NCBI RefSeq assembly: GCF_017220215.1
Contig: NZ_CP071131.1
Span: 744,001 to 808,000, forward strand
Source of the DNA: Caballeronia sp. M1242
GTDB taxonomy: Bacteria > Pseudomonadota > Gammaproteobacteria > Burkholderiales > Burkholderiaceae
Length of the DNA stretch: 64,000 nt
Direction of reading: 5' to 3'
The translations under genes and the position numbers were made by a program. Positions 17,329 to 26,467 of this stretch are shown here, one piece after another (positions within the stretch are counted from its first letter, which is position 1; each line of letters opens with the position of its first letter). The notes under the pieces are model-generated. The model saw nothing but the letters and a program-made list of their open reading frames with translations, searched no databases and had not been told where the DNA came from.

Positions 17329-18326
17329 CATCCACGGCAGCCAACCGGGCGGACACCGAAGCGCTGTCGCGCCGCGTGATCCGTCAACTGAGAAGCGGCA
17401 TCGGGCCATTGTTCGCGGCGCTCGTCATCATCTGCGTCGCGTTGTCGATTGCATCGCCGGAATTCCTCACGACGAGCACGCTCACCAACATCATGGTGCA
17501 GGTGTCCGTCGTGGGCATCGCGGCGGTCGGCGGCACCTTCGTCATCATCACGTCGGGCATCGATCTCTCGGTCGGATCGCTCGTCGCGCTGAGCGGCATG
17601 GTCGCCGCGACCTTCATGGCGGGATCGAGCCCGGATGCGGTCGGGCTCGGCATAGGCGGCCTCTTCATCGCGCTGGCGACGGGCGCGGTGGTCGGGGCGA
17701 TTAACGGCTTCGCCATCTCATGGCTGCGACTCGTGCCGTTCATCGTGACGCTCGCTGCGATGGCAATGGCACGCGGCCTCACGCTTGCCATTTCGGACGG
17801 TCGCACGAAGTTCGACTTTCCGAACGCGTTCACCGTGTTCGGCGCGAAGGCTATCGCGGGCCTGCCCATGCCGATGATCGTGATGCTGGTCGTGTTCGTC
17901 ATCGGCCACGTATTGCTGCGCAAGACCACGTTTGGTCATCAAGTGTTCGCGGTCGGCGGCAATCAGGAGGCCGCGCGGCTCGCGGGCATTCCGGTGCGGC
18001 GCGTCGTGTTTCTCACGTACATGCTCGCGGGTGTCACGGCGGCGATCGCGGGCATCGTGCTCGCGGGACGGCTGAATTCCGCGCTGCCGTCGGCGGCGAA
18101 CGGTCTGGAACTTCAGGTCATCGCGGCCATCGTGATCGGCGGCACGTCGCTCGCGGGAGGGCGCGGCTCGATCGTCGGCACGTTCATCGGCGTCGTGCTG
18201 ATCGGCGTCATTAACGTCGGCCTGTCGCTGCTGGGCGTGAACCCGTTCTGGACGCAGTTCATTCAGGGCGGGGTGATCTTCGCCGCGGTCCTGCTGGATG
18301 CGCTGAGCCAGCGACGCAAGCTGTGA
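17325..18326 (+). CDS. Sugar ABC transporter permease (RbsC family)
   Basis: A 333-residue inner-membrane permease. Motifs are VIITSGIDLSVGSLVALSG near residue 70, GGNQEAARLAGIPV, and AIVIGGTSLAGGRGSIVG near the C-terminus. ATG 17325 overlaps the ATPase stop (ATGA) and has GACAGGAGCAG upstream. With the lipoprotein binding protein and ATPase it completes one importer devoted to this operon. Confidence 0.92.
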   Translation: MTSTAANRADTEALSRRVIRQLRSGIGPLFAALVIICVALSIASPEFLTTSTLTNIMVQVSVVGIAAVGGTFVIITSGIDLSVGSLVALSGMVAATFMAGSSPDAVGLGIGGLFIALATGAVVGAINGFAISWLRLVPFIVTLAAMAMARGLTLAISDGRTKFDFPNAFTVFGAKAIAGLPMPMIVMLVVFVIGHVLLRKTTFGHQVFAVGGNQEAARLAGIPVRRVVFLTYMLAGVTAAIAGIVLAGRLNSALPSAANGLELQVIAAIVIGGTSLAGGRGSIVGTFIGVVLIGVINVGLSLLGVNPFWTQFIQGGVIFAAVLLDALSQRRKL

Positions 18327-18387
18327 AACACGCGACGTCAACGAATAACGCAGGACATCGACAGGCAAACCAAGGAGACACGCGAAG

Positions 18388-19398
<1,011 letters not shown>

Positions 19399-19411
19399 TC
19401 GGGAAACCTAA

Positions 19412-20047
19412 ATGATTACGACGAGACAAATGCGGGATCTGTTGTCCCACGCATTGAGTGAGCTTCCGTCTCATGCCGACGAGCTACGCGATCTCGATGC
19501 CGCACTCGGCGACGGCGATCTCGGCATCACCGTGCGCGCGGGGGCGGAAGCGGTTGTCAAGGCAATCGGCGCGCTGCCCGACGAGGCCACGCTCGGCGAC
19601 GTGCTGCTCGCCGCAGGGAAGGCGTTTTCGACGGCCAATCCGTCGACATTCGCGGCGTTGGTGGGCGGCGGCCTGCTTGCCGCCGCGAAGACCGTGCAGG
19701 GCAAGGACGCATTGGGACGCGACGAGGCGCTCGCCGTCGGACGGGCGGTGGCGTCACGCATTACCGAGCGTGGCAAGAGCAAGATCGGCGACAAGACCGT
19801 GCTCGATGCGCTGGCGCCGAGCCTCGACGTGCTGGAGGCATCGCAGGGGAGCGCGGCCGATACACTCGACGCGATGATCGCCACGGCGAGCGAACGCGTC
19901 GTGGAAACGGCGAAGATGCAGTCGCAGAAGGGCCGCGCGGCGTGGGTGCAGGAACGAAGCATCGGCCATCCCGATCCCGGCGCGACGGCCTATGTGCGGT
20001 TTCTGGAAGCGTTGCGCAGGGCGGTCGATCGAGGCGCGCCGGCGTGA
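19412..20047 (+). CDS. dhaL: Dihydroxyacetone kinase subunit DhaL family protein
   Basis: A 211-residue ATP-binding subunit of a two-protein DHA-type kinase. The Mg-binding Asp cluster is in LDAALGDGDLG near residues 28-38 (canonical DhaL has GDGDHG; the His is Leu here). The C-terminus carries the GHPDPGATAYVRFL segment typical of ATP-dependent forms. It is the last gene of the operon and is followed at once by a GC hairpin. Confidence 0.85.
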   Translation: MITTRQMRDLLSHALSELPSHADELRDLDAALGDGDLGITVRAGAEAVVKAIGALPDEATLGDVLLAAGKAFSTANPSTFAALVGGGLLAAAKTVQGKDALGRDEALAVGRAVASRITERGKSKIGDKTVLDALAPSLDVLEASQGSAADTLDAMIATASERVVETAKMQSQKGRAAWVQERSIGHPDPGATAYVRFLEALRRAVDRGAPA

Positions 20048-20069
20048 GCGCGGGGCGTGCGTCCCGCGC
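20048..20069 (+). terminator. GC hairpin immediately after dhaL
   Basis: GCGCGGG (20048-20054) pairs with CCCGCGC (20063-20069) around an 8-nt loop, directly after the dhaL stop codon. No T-run follows, so termination strength is uncertain, but it marks the end of the long operon. Confidence 0.45.
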
Positions 20070-20078
20070 CCCTGAACG

Positions 20079-20313
20079 CTATCTGTGAGAGAGCGCGCGC
20101 GCCGATTGCAGAAGGTCGTCGAGCATGGCCTGCCGGCGGTCCGGCGTCGTGTCGATCGCGAACGGGCGCGGCCATGCATAGGCGAAACGCGTTCGAGAGT
20201 CCCTCGGTGCAGCAGTAGCCCAAGTCGCGCGCAAGCTCTACGTCGCGCATGAATGCCTGGAAGTTGGTACGAACGCCGTTGATACATCTGACAGGTATCT
20301 GACTCTTTGCCAT
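20079..20313 (-). pseudogene. Degenerate C-terminal gene remnant
   Basis: On the minus strand two protein-like segments lie in different frames: FMRDVELARDLGYC, then after a shift near 20180 a tail ending RRQAMLDDLLQSARALSHR and TAG at 20079-20081. Together they look like the end of a regulator-type gene (IclR-like wording is possible but weak) that has lost its front and suffered a frameshift. It sits between the dhaL end and a DUF3253 gene, converging on dhaL. Confidence 0.35.
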
Positions 20314-20431
20314 GTAGTTGAGTGTTGACCGAGCATTTCGCCGGCAAGCAGCCTAATTCCGGATTACGTTGGTGTTTCTGGTGGGCTCGATCGTTGCGGC
20401 CCTGCTTGTCTTTCCATACTCGGTGACAGAG

Positions 20432-20710
20432 ATGAGCGTATCGACATCCGACATCGAAAATTGCGTGCTCCAACTGCTTGGCCAGCGCGCCGCAACGTCC
20501 TCGATTTGCCCGTCAGACGTTGCGCGCGCTTTAGCTGCCGATGAAGACGCATGGCGCGCGCTCATGCCTTTGGTGAGGCAAGTCGCCTCAGCGCTCGCGC
20601 ATGATGGGCGCATTATCGTCACGCAAGGAAGCGGAACGTTGCATCCGGATGCGATCAGTCACGGGCCCATCCGCTTGCGACGCGGACCGACGTTCGAGCA
20701 ACCAGAGTGA
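20432..20710 (+). CDS. DUF3253 family small protein
   Basis: A 92-residue cytosolic protein with the DUF3253 winged-helix pattern: ICPSDVARAL, then a Trp-containing helix and HDGRIIVTQGS, closing GPIRLRRG. Function is unknown. The frame is open from 20369, but ATG 20432 begins the homologous part; the residues before it are hydrophobic and unlike the family. It is a single gene between two operons. Confidence 0.7.
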   Translation: MSVSTSDIENCVLQLLGQRAATSSICPSDVARALAADEDAWRALMPLVRQVASALAHDGRIIVTQGSGTLHPDAISHGPIRLRRGPTFEQPE

Positions 20711-20850
20711 CGCGCAGCGCGCGAGCGCAACGTTCCCGAAGCGAGAACCGCGCGACACTGACGGTCACCGGCCTCGTGTCCGCGTCGATGCGACGACGCC
20801 CATTCGTCTGTACAGGCTGGGCGTGACAACCATCGGCTACATTGCGTAAA

Positions 20851-20881
20851 GCAATAGCGCCATTACGGCCATTGCATTGCG
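20851..20881. promoter_or_regulatory. 31-bp element shared with the LysR promoter (site A)
   Basis: Read on the minus strand it is CGCAATGCAATGGC, three variable bases, AATGGCG, two variable bases, ATTGC. The same order and spacing occur on the plus strand at 26422-26452, with 26 of 31 positions identical. Next to it is the short dyad ATTGC-N5-GCAAT (20841-20855), with LysR-box geometry. It ends 48 bp before the first gene of the operon at 20930. Confidence 0.7.
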
Positions 20882-20929
20882 AATATGACCGCACAGCCGT
20901 ATCTTCATCTCCATATCAAGGAGACGCCA

Positions 20930-21880
20930 ATGAAGATCGCTTTCCTCGGGGCGGGCGCACTCGGTTGTGCCATCGGCTCCGCGCTCACCGAAGGGGGCCA
21001 CGAGACCTGGCTCGTCGATCGTTTCGCGGAACACGTCGAAGCCATGTCGCGCGACGGCCTGCAAGTCGACGACGAGCGCGGCACCCGCCGCGTCAAGGTC
21101 CGCGCGACGATCGATCCAGCCGAAGTCGGCGCCGTCGACCTGGTGATCGTGCTGGTCAAGTCGTTTCATACCGATTCGGCGATGCGCGGCGCGCTCGATC
21201 TGGTCGGGCCTGGAACGGTCGTGCTATCGCTGCAAAACGGCCTCGGTCACGAAGACGTGCTGAGCGAGATCGTCGGGCGCGAGCGCGTGCTTGCCGGCAA
21301 GACTTACGTTGGCGGTGTGCTGCGCGCGCCCGGCCATATCCAGTCCGGCGTCACCGGAAAACTCACGATCATCGGAGAGCTCGACGGACAGATCACGAGC
21401 CGCGCGAAGGCGATCGCAGACGCGTTCAATAGCGCGGGTCTTTCGACCACCGTCAGCGATAACATCGTCGGCACCATGTGGGACAAGCTGCTGATCAACG
21501 TCGCCACCGGCGCCATCACCGGCATCACCGGACTCACCTACGGACAGCTGTACGACGAGCCTGTTCTCAAGGCCACATCGCTTGCAGCCATCGAAGAAGC
21601 GATGGCTACGGCAAAAGCCGCGGGCGTTACGCTTTCCATTGCGACTGCGGAGGACGCGTGGAAGATGGCAGCAGAGGGCCTGTCGCCCACATTCAAGACC
21701 TCGATGCTGCAGAGCCTGGAGAAGTCATCGGTCACGGAGATCGACTTTATCAACGGAGCAGTGGTGCGTTGGGGCGAGCGCCTCAGCGTGGCCACGCCCG
21801 TCAACTCGACGCTCGTCGCTTGCATCAAAGGCATCGAGCGCGCGATGAAGGACCGCCAAGAGCAAGGAGCCGCAGCATGA
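20930..21880 (+). CDS. Ketopantoate reductase (PanE/ApbA) family oxidoreductase
   Basis: A 316-residue NADPH-dependent reductase. The N-terminal GAGALGCAIG motif is at residues 7-16, with VLSLQNGLGHEDVL and the C-terminal catalytic-domain segment MWDKLLINVATGAITGITG, where the Lys is the PanE general acid. It is preferred from ATG 20930 (CAAGGAGACG upstream) because homology starts there. As first gene of a catabolic-looking operon it more likely reduces or oxidises a pathway 2-keto/2-hydroxy acid than makes pantoate. Confidence 0.82.
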   Translation: MKIAFLGAGALGCAIGSALTEGGHETWLVDRFAEHVEAMSRDGLQVDDERGTRRVKVRATIDPAEVGAVDLVIVLVKSFHTDSAMRGALDLVGPGTVVLSLQNGLGHEDVLSEIVGRERVLAGKTYVGGVLRAPGHIQSGVTGKLTIIGELDGQITSRAKAIADAFNSAGLSTTVSDNIVGTMWDKLLINVATGAITGITGLTYGQLYDEPVLKATSLAAIEEAMATAKAAGVTLSIATAEDAWKMAAEGLSPTFKTSMLQSLEKSSVTEIDFINGAVVRWGERLSVATPVNSTLVACIKGIERAMKDRQEQGAAA

Positions 21881-22269
21881 GCGCGCCGAAAGCCTACCTC
21901 GAACATGTCGCGATCTGGGTGAAAGACATTCACTGGCATATCCGCTTCTTCGAGCAGGTGCTCGGCATGACCATGCGCGAAGTGGACGGCACCGTCGACG
22001 AGCCGCGTCAGTACTGGACGCTCGGCGGTCTGCAATTCATCAGCGAGCCTCGCTATGAAGGCCCGGAGGGCCGGCTCGCGCATCTCGGCGTGATGTGCGA
22101 AGACCTCGATGCCGCACTGCAAGCGGCGCAAGCGTTCGGTGTCAGCGAGATGCCGCAAGGCCGCAACTGGCTACGCCTGCCGGACGGACTCGCTGTCGAA
22201 CTCATCCAGGCGAAACCGGTAGCGTGCGTCGCGCAGGCGCTGTCGATCAATCCACGCGCGGAGGCGTGA
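21877..22269 (+). CDS. VOC (glyoxalase/dioxygenase fold) family protein
   Basis: A 130-residue single-module VOC protein. It opens YLEHVAIWVKDIHWHIRFFEQVLGM (quoted in parts: the metal His is in LEHVAIWV) and ends with LPDGLAVELIQAKP, where the Glu is the usual last metal ligand. Family members are lyases, isomerases, epimerases or dioxygenases, so the reaction is open. ATG 21877 overlaps the preceding stop (ATGA), showing translational coupling in the operon. Confidence 0.8.
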   Translation: MSAPKAYLEHVAIWVKDIHWHIRFFEQVLGMTMREVDGTVDEPRQYWTLGGLQFISEPRYEGPEGRLAHLGVMCEDLDAALQAAQAFGVSEMPQGRNWLRLPDGLAVELIQAKPVACVAQALSINPRAEA

Positions 22270-22271
22270 CC

Positions 22272-22733
22272 ATGAGCACCATCACTGAAAAGTACTGGGA
22301 CGACGCGCGCGAAGGCGACGAATGCGTGAGCCCGACGTACACCGTCACGAAAGAGCGCATTCTGGCTTACGCCGATCTCACGGGCGACCATACGCCCGTG
22401 CATGTCGATGAAGACTACGCCAATGCGAGCCACTTCGGTTCGATCGTGGCGCATGGGCTCTTCGGCTTGTCGATAGCGGATGGCCTGAAGACGCAGAGTG
22501 ACTATCGGTTCCTGCCGGGCATGTCGCTCGGCTGGACGTGGGACTTCCTGTTGCCGATCAAGGTCAACGACGTCTTGCATGTCAAGTTTCGCGTCGGCTC
22601 GATGCGCGCAAGCAAGAGCAAGCCGCAATGGGGCATCGTCGTATTGCCATCGGAATTGATCAATCAGGACGGTCACGTCGTCCAGCGCGGGGAGCATCGC
22701 CTGATGATTCCGCGCCGTCCGGGAGCGAACTGA
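22272..22733 (+). CDS. MaoC-like hotdog-fold hydratase/dehydratase
   Basis: A 153-residue MaoC-domain protein. The hydratase motif is present as LTGDHTPVHVDEDYA (Asp and His of the D-x-N/T-P-x-H consensus) followed by SIVAHGLFGLSIADGL. Such proteins hydrate or dehydrate CoA thioesters. It lies directly before a CaiB-type CoA-transferase whose start overlaps its stop, so its substrate is probably the CoA ester made by that enzyme. Confidence 0.87.
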   Translation: MSTITEKYWDDAREGDECVSPTYTVTKERILAYADLTGDHTPVHVDEDYANASHFGSIVAHGLFGLSIADGLKTQSDYRFLPGMSLGWTWDFLLPIKVNDVLHVKFRVGSMRASKSKPQWGIVVLPSELINQDGHVVQRGEHRLMIPRRPGAN

Positions 22734-23956
22734 TGCAAGCACGTCCGTTGGAAGGTATCCGCGTCGTCGATTACAGCCATTTTCTCGCTGGCCCGTATGT
22801 TGGCCGATGTCTTGCCGCGCTCGGCGCCGAGGTCATCAAGGTGGAGCGTCCCGGTAGCGGCGACGCAGGACGTCAGCACGCCACAGTTCTGGACGATCAG
22901 CAAAGCGCCTATTTCCTGCAGCTCAACATGGGCAAGCGCGGCGTGAGCGTCAACATGAAGGACCCGCGCGGCAAGGCGTTCATGGAGCGTCTTTGCGATT
23001 CGGCCGACGTGTTCATCGAGAACTATCGGCCGGGTGCGCTCGACAAGCTCGGTCTCGGCTACGCTGCGCTGTCAGCGCGCAATCCGGGCCTCGTCTATTG
23101 CTCGATCTCCGCATATGGGCACACCGGGCCGGACGCGCATCGCGCAGGCTTCGGTCTCATCGCGGAAGCCAAGAGCGGCATCATGCAGATGATCGGCAAT
23201 CCGGGCGAGCCGCCGCCGCTCATGCGCATCTCGCTCGGCGACATGTACACAGGCATCCACGCGGTCGCCGCGATCAACGCGGCGCTGCTCGGTCGTGTAA
23301 AAAGCGGACGCGGTCAGCACATCGACATGGCGCTGTACGACACGCTGTTTTCGATGCACGAGTACGCCGTGCAGTGTTACACCATGCAGGGCGTCGTTCC
23401 CGAGCAGACTGGTCACGATATGCCGACCTCGACGTTGTACGGCGTGTTCCGTGCAGCGGATGGCGACCTCGTGATTGCCGCCCAGGTCGATGATTCATGG
23501 AAGCGGTTCGCCGCGCTCGTCGAACGTCATGGCGGCCCCGACGGATTCGGCACGGATACGCGCTTTCACAGCCTGAACGGACGCAACGCAAATCGCGAAG
23601 CGATCCTTGCTGTCGTGAAGCCCTGGGTCGCATCCCGGCCTGTTGCCGACGTGCTGGCCTTGCTCGACAGCGTCGACGTTCCGTGCGCGAAGGTACAGCG
23701 TATCGATGAAGTCGTGGCCGATCCGCAGATCGTCGCGCGCGGCATGGTGGTGGAACAGGAGCACCCGCGTCTTGGCAAACTGCGTCTGCCGAATCTGCCG
23801 TTCCGTTTCTCCGATTGCGATACGTCGATCACCGAAGTGGGACCGGACCTCGGGCAACACAACGAGGAAGTGGCGCAATCGCTCGGCTTCAGTGCGGCCG
23901 AAATCGACGCCATGCAAACCGACGGCGTGTTGTTCTCAAAGCGGAGCGCGCAATGA
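22733..23956 (+). CDS. Class III CoA-transferase (CaiB/BaiF family)
   Basis: A 407-residue cytosolic CoA-transferase. Family marks are LEGIRVVDYSHFLAGPYVGR at the start, ALGAEVIKVERPGSGD, ENYRPGALDKLGLGY, and the catalytic Asp in ISLGDMYTGIHA near residue 168. It moves CoA between carboxylic acids, activating a pathway acid. TGATG overlap with the MaoC gene and ATGA overlap with the following aroE-like gene place it in the middle of one transcript. Confidence 0.9.
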   Translation: MQARPLEGIRVVDYSHFLAGPYVGRCLAALGAEVIKVERPGSGDAGRQHATVLDDQQSAYFLQLNMGKRGVSVNMKDPRGKAFMERLCDSADVFIENYRPGALDKLGLGYAALSARNPGLVYCSISAYGHTGPDAHRAGFGLIAEAKSGIMQMIGNPGEPPPLMRISLGDMYTGIHAVAAINAALLGRVKSGRGQHIDMALYDTLFSMHEYAVQCYTMQGVVPEQTGHDMPTSTLYGVFRAADGDLVIAAQVDDSWKRFAALVERHGGPDGFGTDTRFHSLNGRNANREAILAVVKPWVASRPVADVLALLDSVDVPCAKVQRIDEVVADPQIVARGMVVEQEHPRLGKLRLPNLPFRFSDCDTSITEVGPDLGQHNEEVAQSLGFSAAEIDAMQTDGVLFSKRSAQ

Positions 23957-24786
23957 GCGACCGATACGCCGTGATCGGCAACCCGATCGGACACACCAAG
24001 TCTCCGCTTATCCACGGTCTGTTCGCGCAAGAGACCGGGCAGGATATGACATACGTCGCTATCGAAGGTCCTCTTGAACCCGAGAACGCCTTCGTCGATA
24101 CGGTGAGGGAGTTCATCGCTGCGGGCGGCAAGGGCATGAACGTGACCGCACCGTTCAAGCTACAGGCGTTCGCCATGTCAGACGAGCGTAGCGAACGGGC
24201 CACGCTTGCGGGCGCGATCAACGCAATGAAGTTCGAGGACGGACGCATCATCGCCGAGAACTTCGATGGCGTCGGCTTGGTGAGGGATATCGAAGAGAAT
24301 CTGCATCAGCCGATGGCGGGCAAACGAGTACTGATTCTCGGAGCCGGCGGCGCAGTGCGCGGCGCATTGCTGCCGTTTATCGCCGCAAGGCCGGGCGAAA
24401 TCGTCGTTGCCAACAGGGACGTGGAGAAAGCAGAGGGGCTGGTGGATCAGGTCATGGCACGCGACTTACTGCGCGCGTGCGGGTATCACGCGCTCGGATC
24501 GATGGGCCAGTTCGATCTGGTCGTCAATGCGACGTCGGCGAGTCTCACCGGGCAACTGCCGCCCGTGCCGTCGAGTGTCTTCAGTCCGACCGGAGGCGCT
24601 TATGAACTGGCCTATGGCAAGGGACTCACACCGTTCCTGCGCCTGGCCCGTGATGCCGGCGTTCGAACCGTCGCCGACGGCGTCGGCATGCTGATCGAGC
24701 AAGCGGCCGAGGCCTTTGCGTGGTGGCGTGGCGTTCGCCCGCAGACGCGCGCTGTCATCGATCGTTTGACTGTTCCGCTTACGTGA
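23953..24786 (+). CDS. Shikimate/quinate dehydrogenase-like protein
   Basis: A 277-residue AroE-family NAD(P) oxidoreductase. GNPIGHTKSPLIH binds substrate at the N-terminus, the catalytic Lys is in NVTAPFKLQA, and the Rossmann motif is LGAGGAVRGALL near residue 125. The usual NTDG segment reads NFDG and the usual NVTVPFK reads NVTAPFK, so substrate preference may be shifted. It is catabolic rather than biosynthetic by context, sitting with a CoA-transferase and an AroQ-like enzyme. ATG 23953 overlaps the previous stop. Confidence 0.85.
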   Translation: MSDRYAVIGNPIGHTKSPLIHGLFAQETGQDMTYVAIEGPLEPENAFVDTVREFIAAGGKGMNVTAPFKLQAFAMSDERSERATLAGAINAMKFEDGRIIAENFDGVGLVRDIEENLHQPMAGKRVLILGAGGAVRGALLPFIAARPGEIVVANRDVEKAEGLVDQVMARDLLRACGYHALGSMGQFDLVVNATSASLTGQLPPVPSSVFSPTGGAYELAYGKGLTPFLRLARDAGVRTVADGVGMLIEQAAEAFAWWRGVRPQTRAVIDRLTVPLT

Positions 24787-24862
24787 TGCTTTTTAGGGGC
24801 TTGGCATATATTCGCAAGGATGCGGGCGATACACGCCGGCCCCGAAACCCACGGAGAGTGAC

Positions 24863-25927
24863 ATGGAGAAAACACGCATCGCCGTTGCCGGTGCCGGTTA
24901 CATCGGTCTCGAACACATTCGCGTGATTCGGGAAAGTACTTCGTGCGTGCTGTCGGCGGTCGTCGATCCCTCGGCAGCCGCGGGCGAATTCGCGGCCACT
25001 GCGGGCGTTCCGCACTACCGGTCTCTTGACGAGCTTATCTCGAAGGACCGCCCCGATGGTGTCGTGCTAGCCACGCCGAATCAATTGCACGTCCCGCATG
25101 CGCTGCTGTGCATGCAAGCCGGCTTGCCGATGCTGCTGGAGAAGCCGATTGCTCCGACCGTCGACGAGGCCGAAGCACTCGTTGCCGCCGCCGACCGATA
25201 CGACGCGTCGGTGCTCATCGGGCATCACCGCGCGCACAGCCCGATCATGAAGCGGGCCAAGGAGATCATCGAAAAGGGGACGCTCGGTCCGCTCGTTGCA
25301 GTGATGGGCAGCGCGTTATTCTTCAAGCCCGATCACTATTTCACGGACGCGCCGTGGCGCAAGGCGCCGGGTGGCGGCCCCATCTTGCTGAATCTGATTC
25401 ACGAGATCCACAATCTTCGCATGCTCTGCGGCGACATCGTGGCCGTGCAGGCGTTCTCATCGAATGCGACGCGGGGGTTCGAGGTCGAAGATACCGCTGC
25501 CATCATCTTGCGTTTCGCGAGCGGCGCACTGGGCACGTTTTTGTTATCGGATACAGCGGCGAGCGCCCGAAGCTGGGAACAGACCTCGCAGGAAAACAAA
25601 GCGTATTCGTCGTGCTCGGATGAAGATTGCTATGCGATCGCAGGCACCTTCGGATCGTTGTCGATTCCGACCATGCGGCTCAAGACCTACGCGAAAGCGG
25701 AGGATCGCTCGTGGTGGAAGCCGTTCGATGTGAGCGTCGCCGACGTGACGCGCGACGATCCGCTCAAGCATCAGATGGAGCACTTCGGGCGAGTCATACG
25801 AGGCGAAGCGAGTCCTCTCGTCACCGCGCGCGACGGCTTGCAGAACCTTCGAATCACCGATGCGATCGTGACGGCCGCCAGGACGGGATGTGTTGTGGAG
25901 ACGTCCGTCGCGGCTGCTAAAAACTAG
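24863..25927 (+). CDS. Gfo/Idh/MocA family oxidoreductase
   Basis: A 354-residue NAD(P)-dependent oxidoreductase with GAGYIGLEHI at residues 9-18, the family EKPIAPT motif near residue 92 (Lys conserved) and NLIHEIHNLRML, whose His is typically catalytic. Members oxidise or reduce cyclic polyols and sugars; an inositol- or quinate-like ring alcohol would suit the neighbours. A 76-bp gap precedes it; GGAGAGTGAC lies before ATG 24863. It is followed 9 bp later by the AroQ-like gene. Confidence 0.85.
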   Translation: MEKTRIAVAGAGYIGLEHIRVIRESTSCVLSAVVDPSAAAGEFAATAGVPHYRSLDELISKDRPDGVVLATPNQLHVPHALLCMQAGLPMLLEKPIAPTVDEAEALVAAADRYDASVLIGHHRAHSPIMKRAKEIIEKGTLGPLVAVMGSALFFKPDHYFTDAPWRKAPGGGPILLNLIHEIHNLRMLCGDIVAVQAFSSNATRGFEVEDTAAIILRFASGALGTFLLSDTAASARSWEQTSQENKAYSSCSDEDCYAIAGTFGSLSIPTMRLKTYAKAEDRSWWKPFDVSVADVTRDDPLKHQMEHFGRVIRGEASPLVTARDGLQNLRITDAIVTAARTGCVVETSVAAAKN

Positions 25928-25936
25928 GGCAAAACC

Positions 25937-26374
25937 ATGAAGACGTTTCTGATGCTGCATGGCGTGAATCACAACATGTTCGGCAAGCGCGATCCCGTTC
26001 AGTACGGAACGGCCACGCTCGCTGACATCGATGCGCAGCTTCACGCGCTGGCCAAAGAACTGGGCGTTACGGTCGAGAGTTATCAGACCAACAACGAAGG
26101 TGACATGTGCGAGCGAATCCACAAGGCGTTCACCGATCAGGTCGACGGCGTGCTGATCAATGCGGGTGCATGGACGCACTCCAGCTACGGCATACGAGAC
26201 GCGCTCGCGATACTGACCGTGCCTGTCGTCGAGATTCACATGTCGAACATCCATGCGCGGGAAGCGTTTCGCCATCACTCGGTGTTCGCCGAAATCGTGA
26301 AAGGGCAGATCTGCGGCTTCGGCATCGACAGCTATTCGCTCGGGCTCCGCGCGGTGGTGTCGGCGGCTGCTTGA
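25937..26374 (+). CDS. Type II 3-dehydroquinate dehydratase-like protein (AroQ family)
   Basis: A 145-residue protein of AroQ length and fold. The catalytic Arg and Tyr of the flexible loop are kept in GKRDPVQYG, the active-site Asn in LINAGAWTHSS, and the catalytic His in EIHMSNIHAREAFRHHS. Departures from the norm are HGVNHNMF for HGPNLN and NAGAW for NPAAY/NPGAY, both at the substrate pocket. It may dehydrate 3-dehydroquinate or a related cyclic ketol in a degradative route. It ends the operon begun at 20930. Confidence 0.82.
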   Translation: MKTFLMLHGVNHNMFGKRDPVQYGTATLADIDAQLHALAKELGVTVESYQTNNEGDMCERIHKAFTDQVDGVLINAGAWTHSSYGIRDALAILTVPVVEIHMSNIHAREAFRHHSVFAEIVKGQICGFGIDSYSLGLRAVVSAAA

Positions 26375-26421
26375 TCTTCGCGGGCATGACGCGCCGCGTT
26401 CACGGCGAGGTATCGGCAAGG

Positions 26422-26452
26422 CGCAATGCAATGGCTACAATGGCGTCATTGC
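26422..26452. promoter_or_regulatory. 31-bp element shared with the operon promoter (site B)
   Basis: The plus strand reads CGCAATGCAATGGC, three variable bases, AATGGCG, two variable bases, ATTGC: 26 of 31 positions match the inverted copy at 20851-20881. It ends 15 bp before the GTG start of the LysR gene, as expected for an autoregulatory site. Confidence 0.7.
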
Positions 26453-26467
26453 GCTGGACAATACGCC

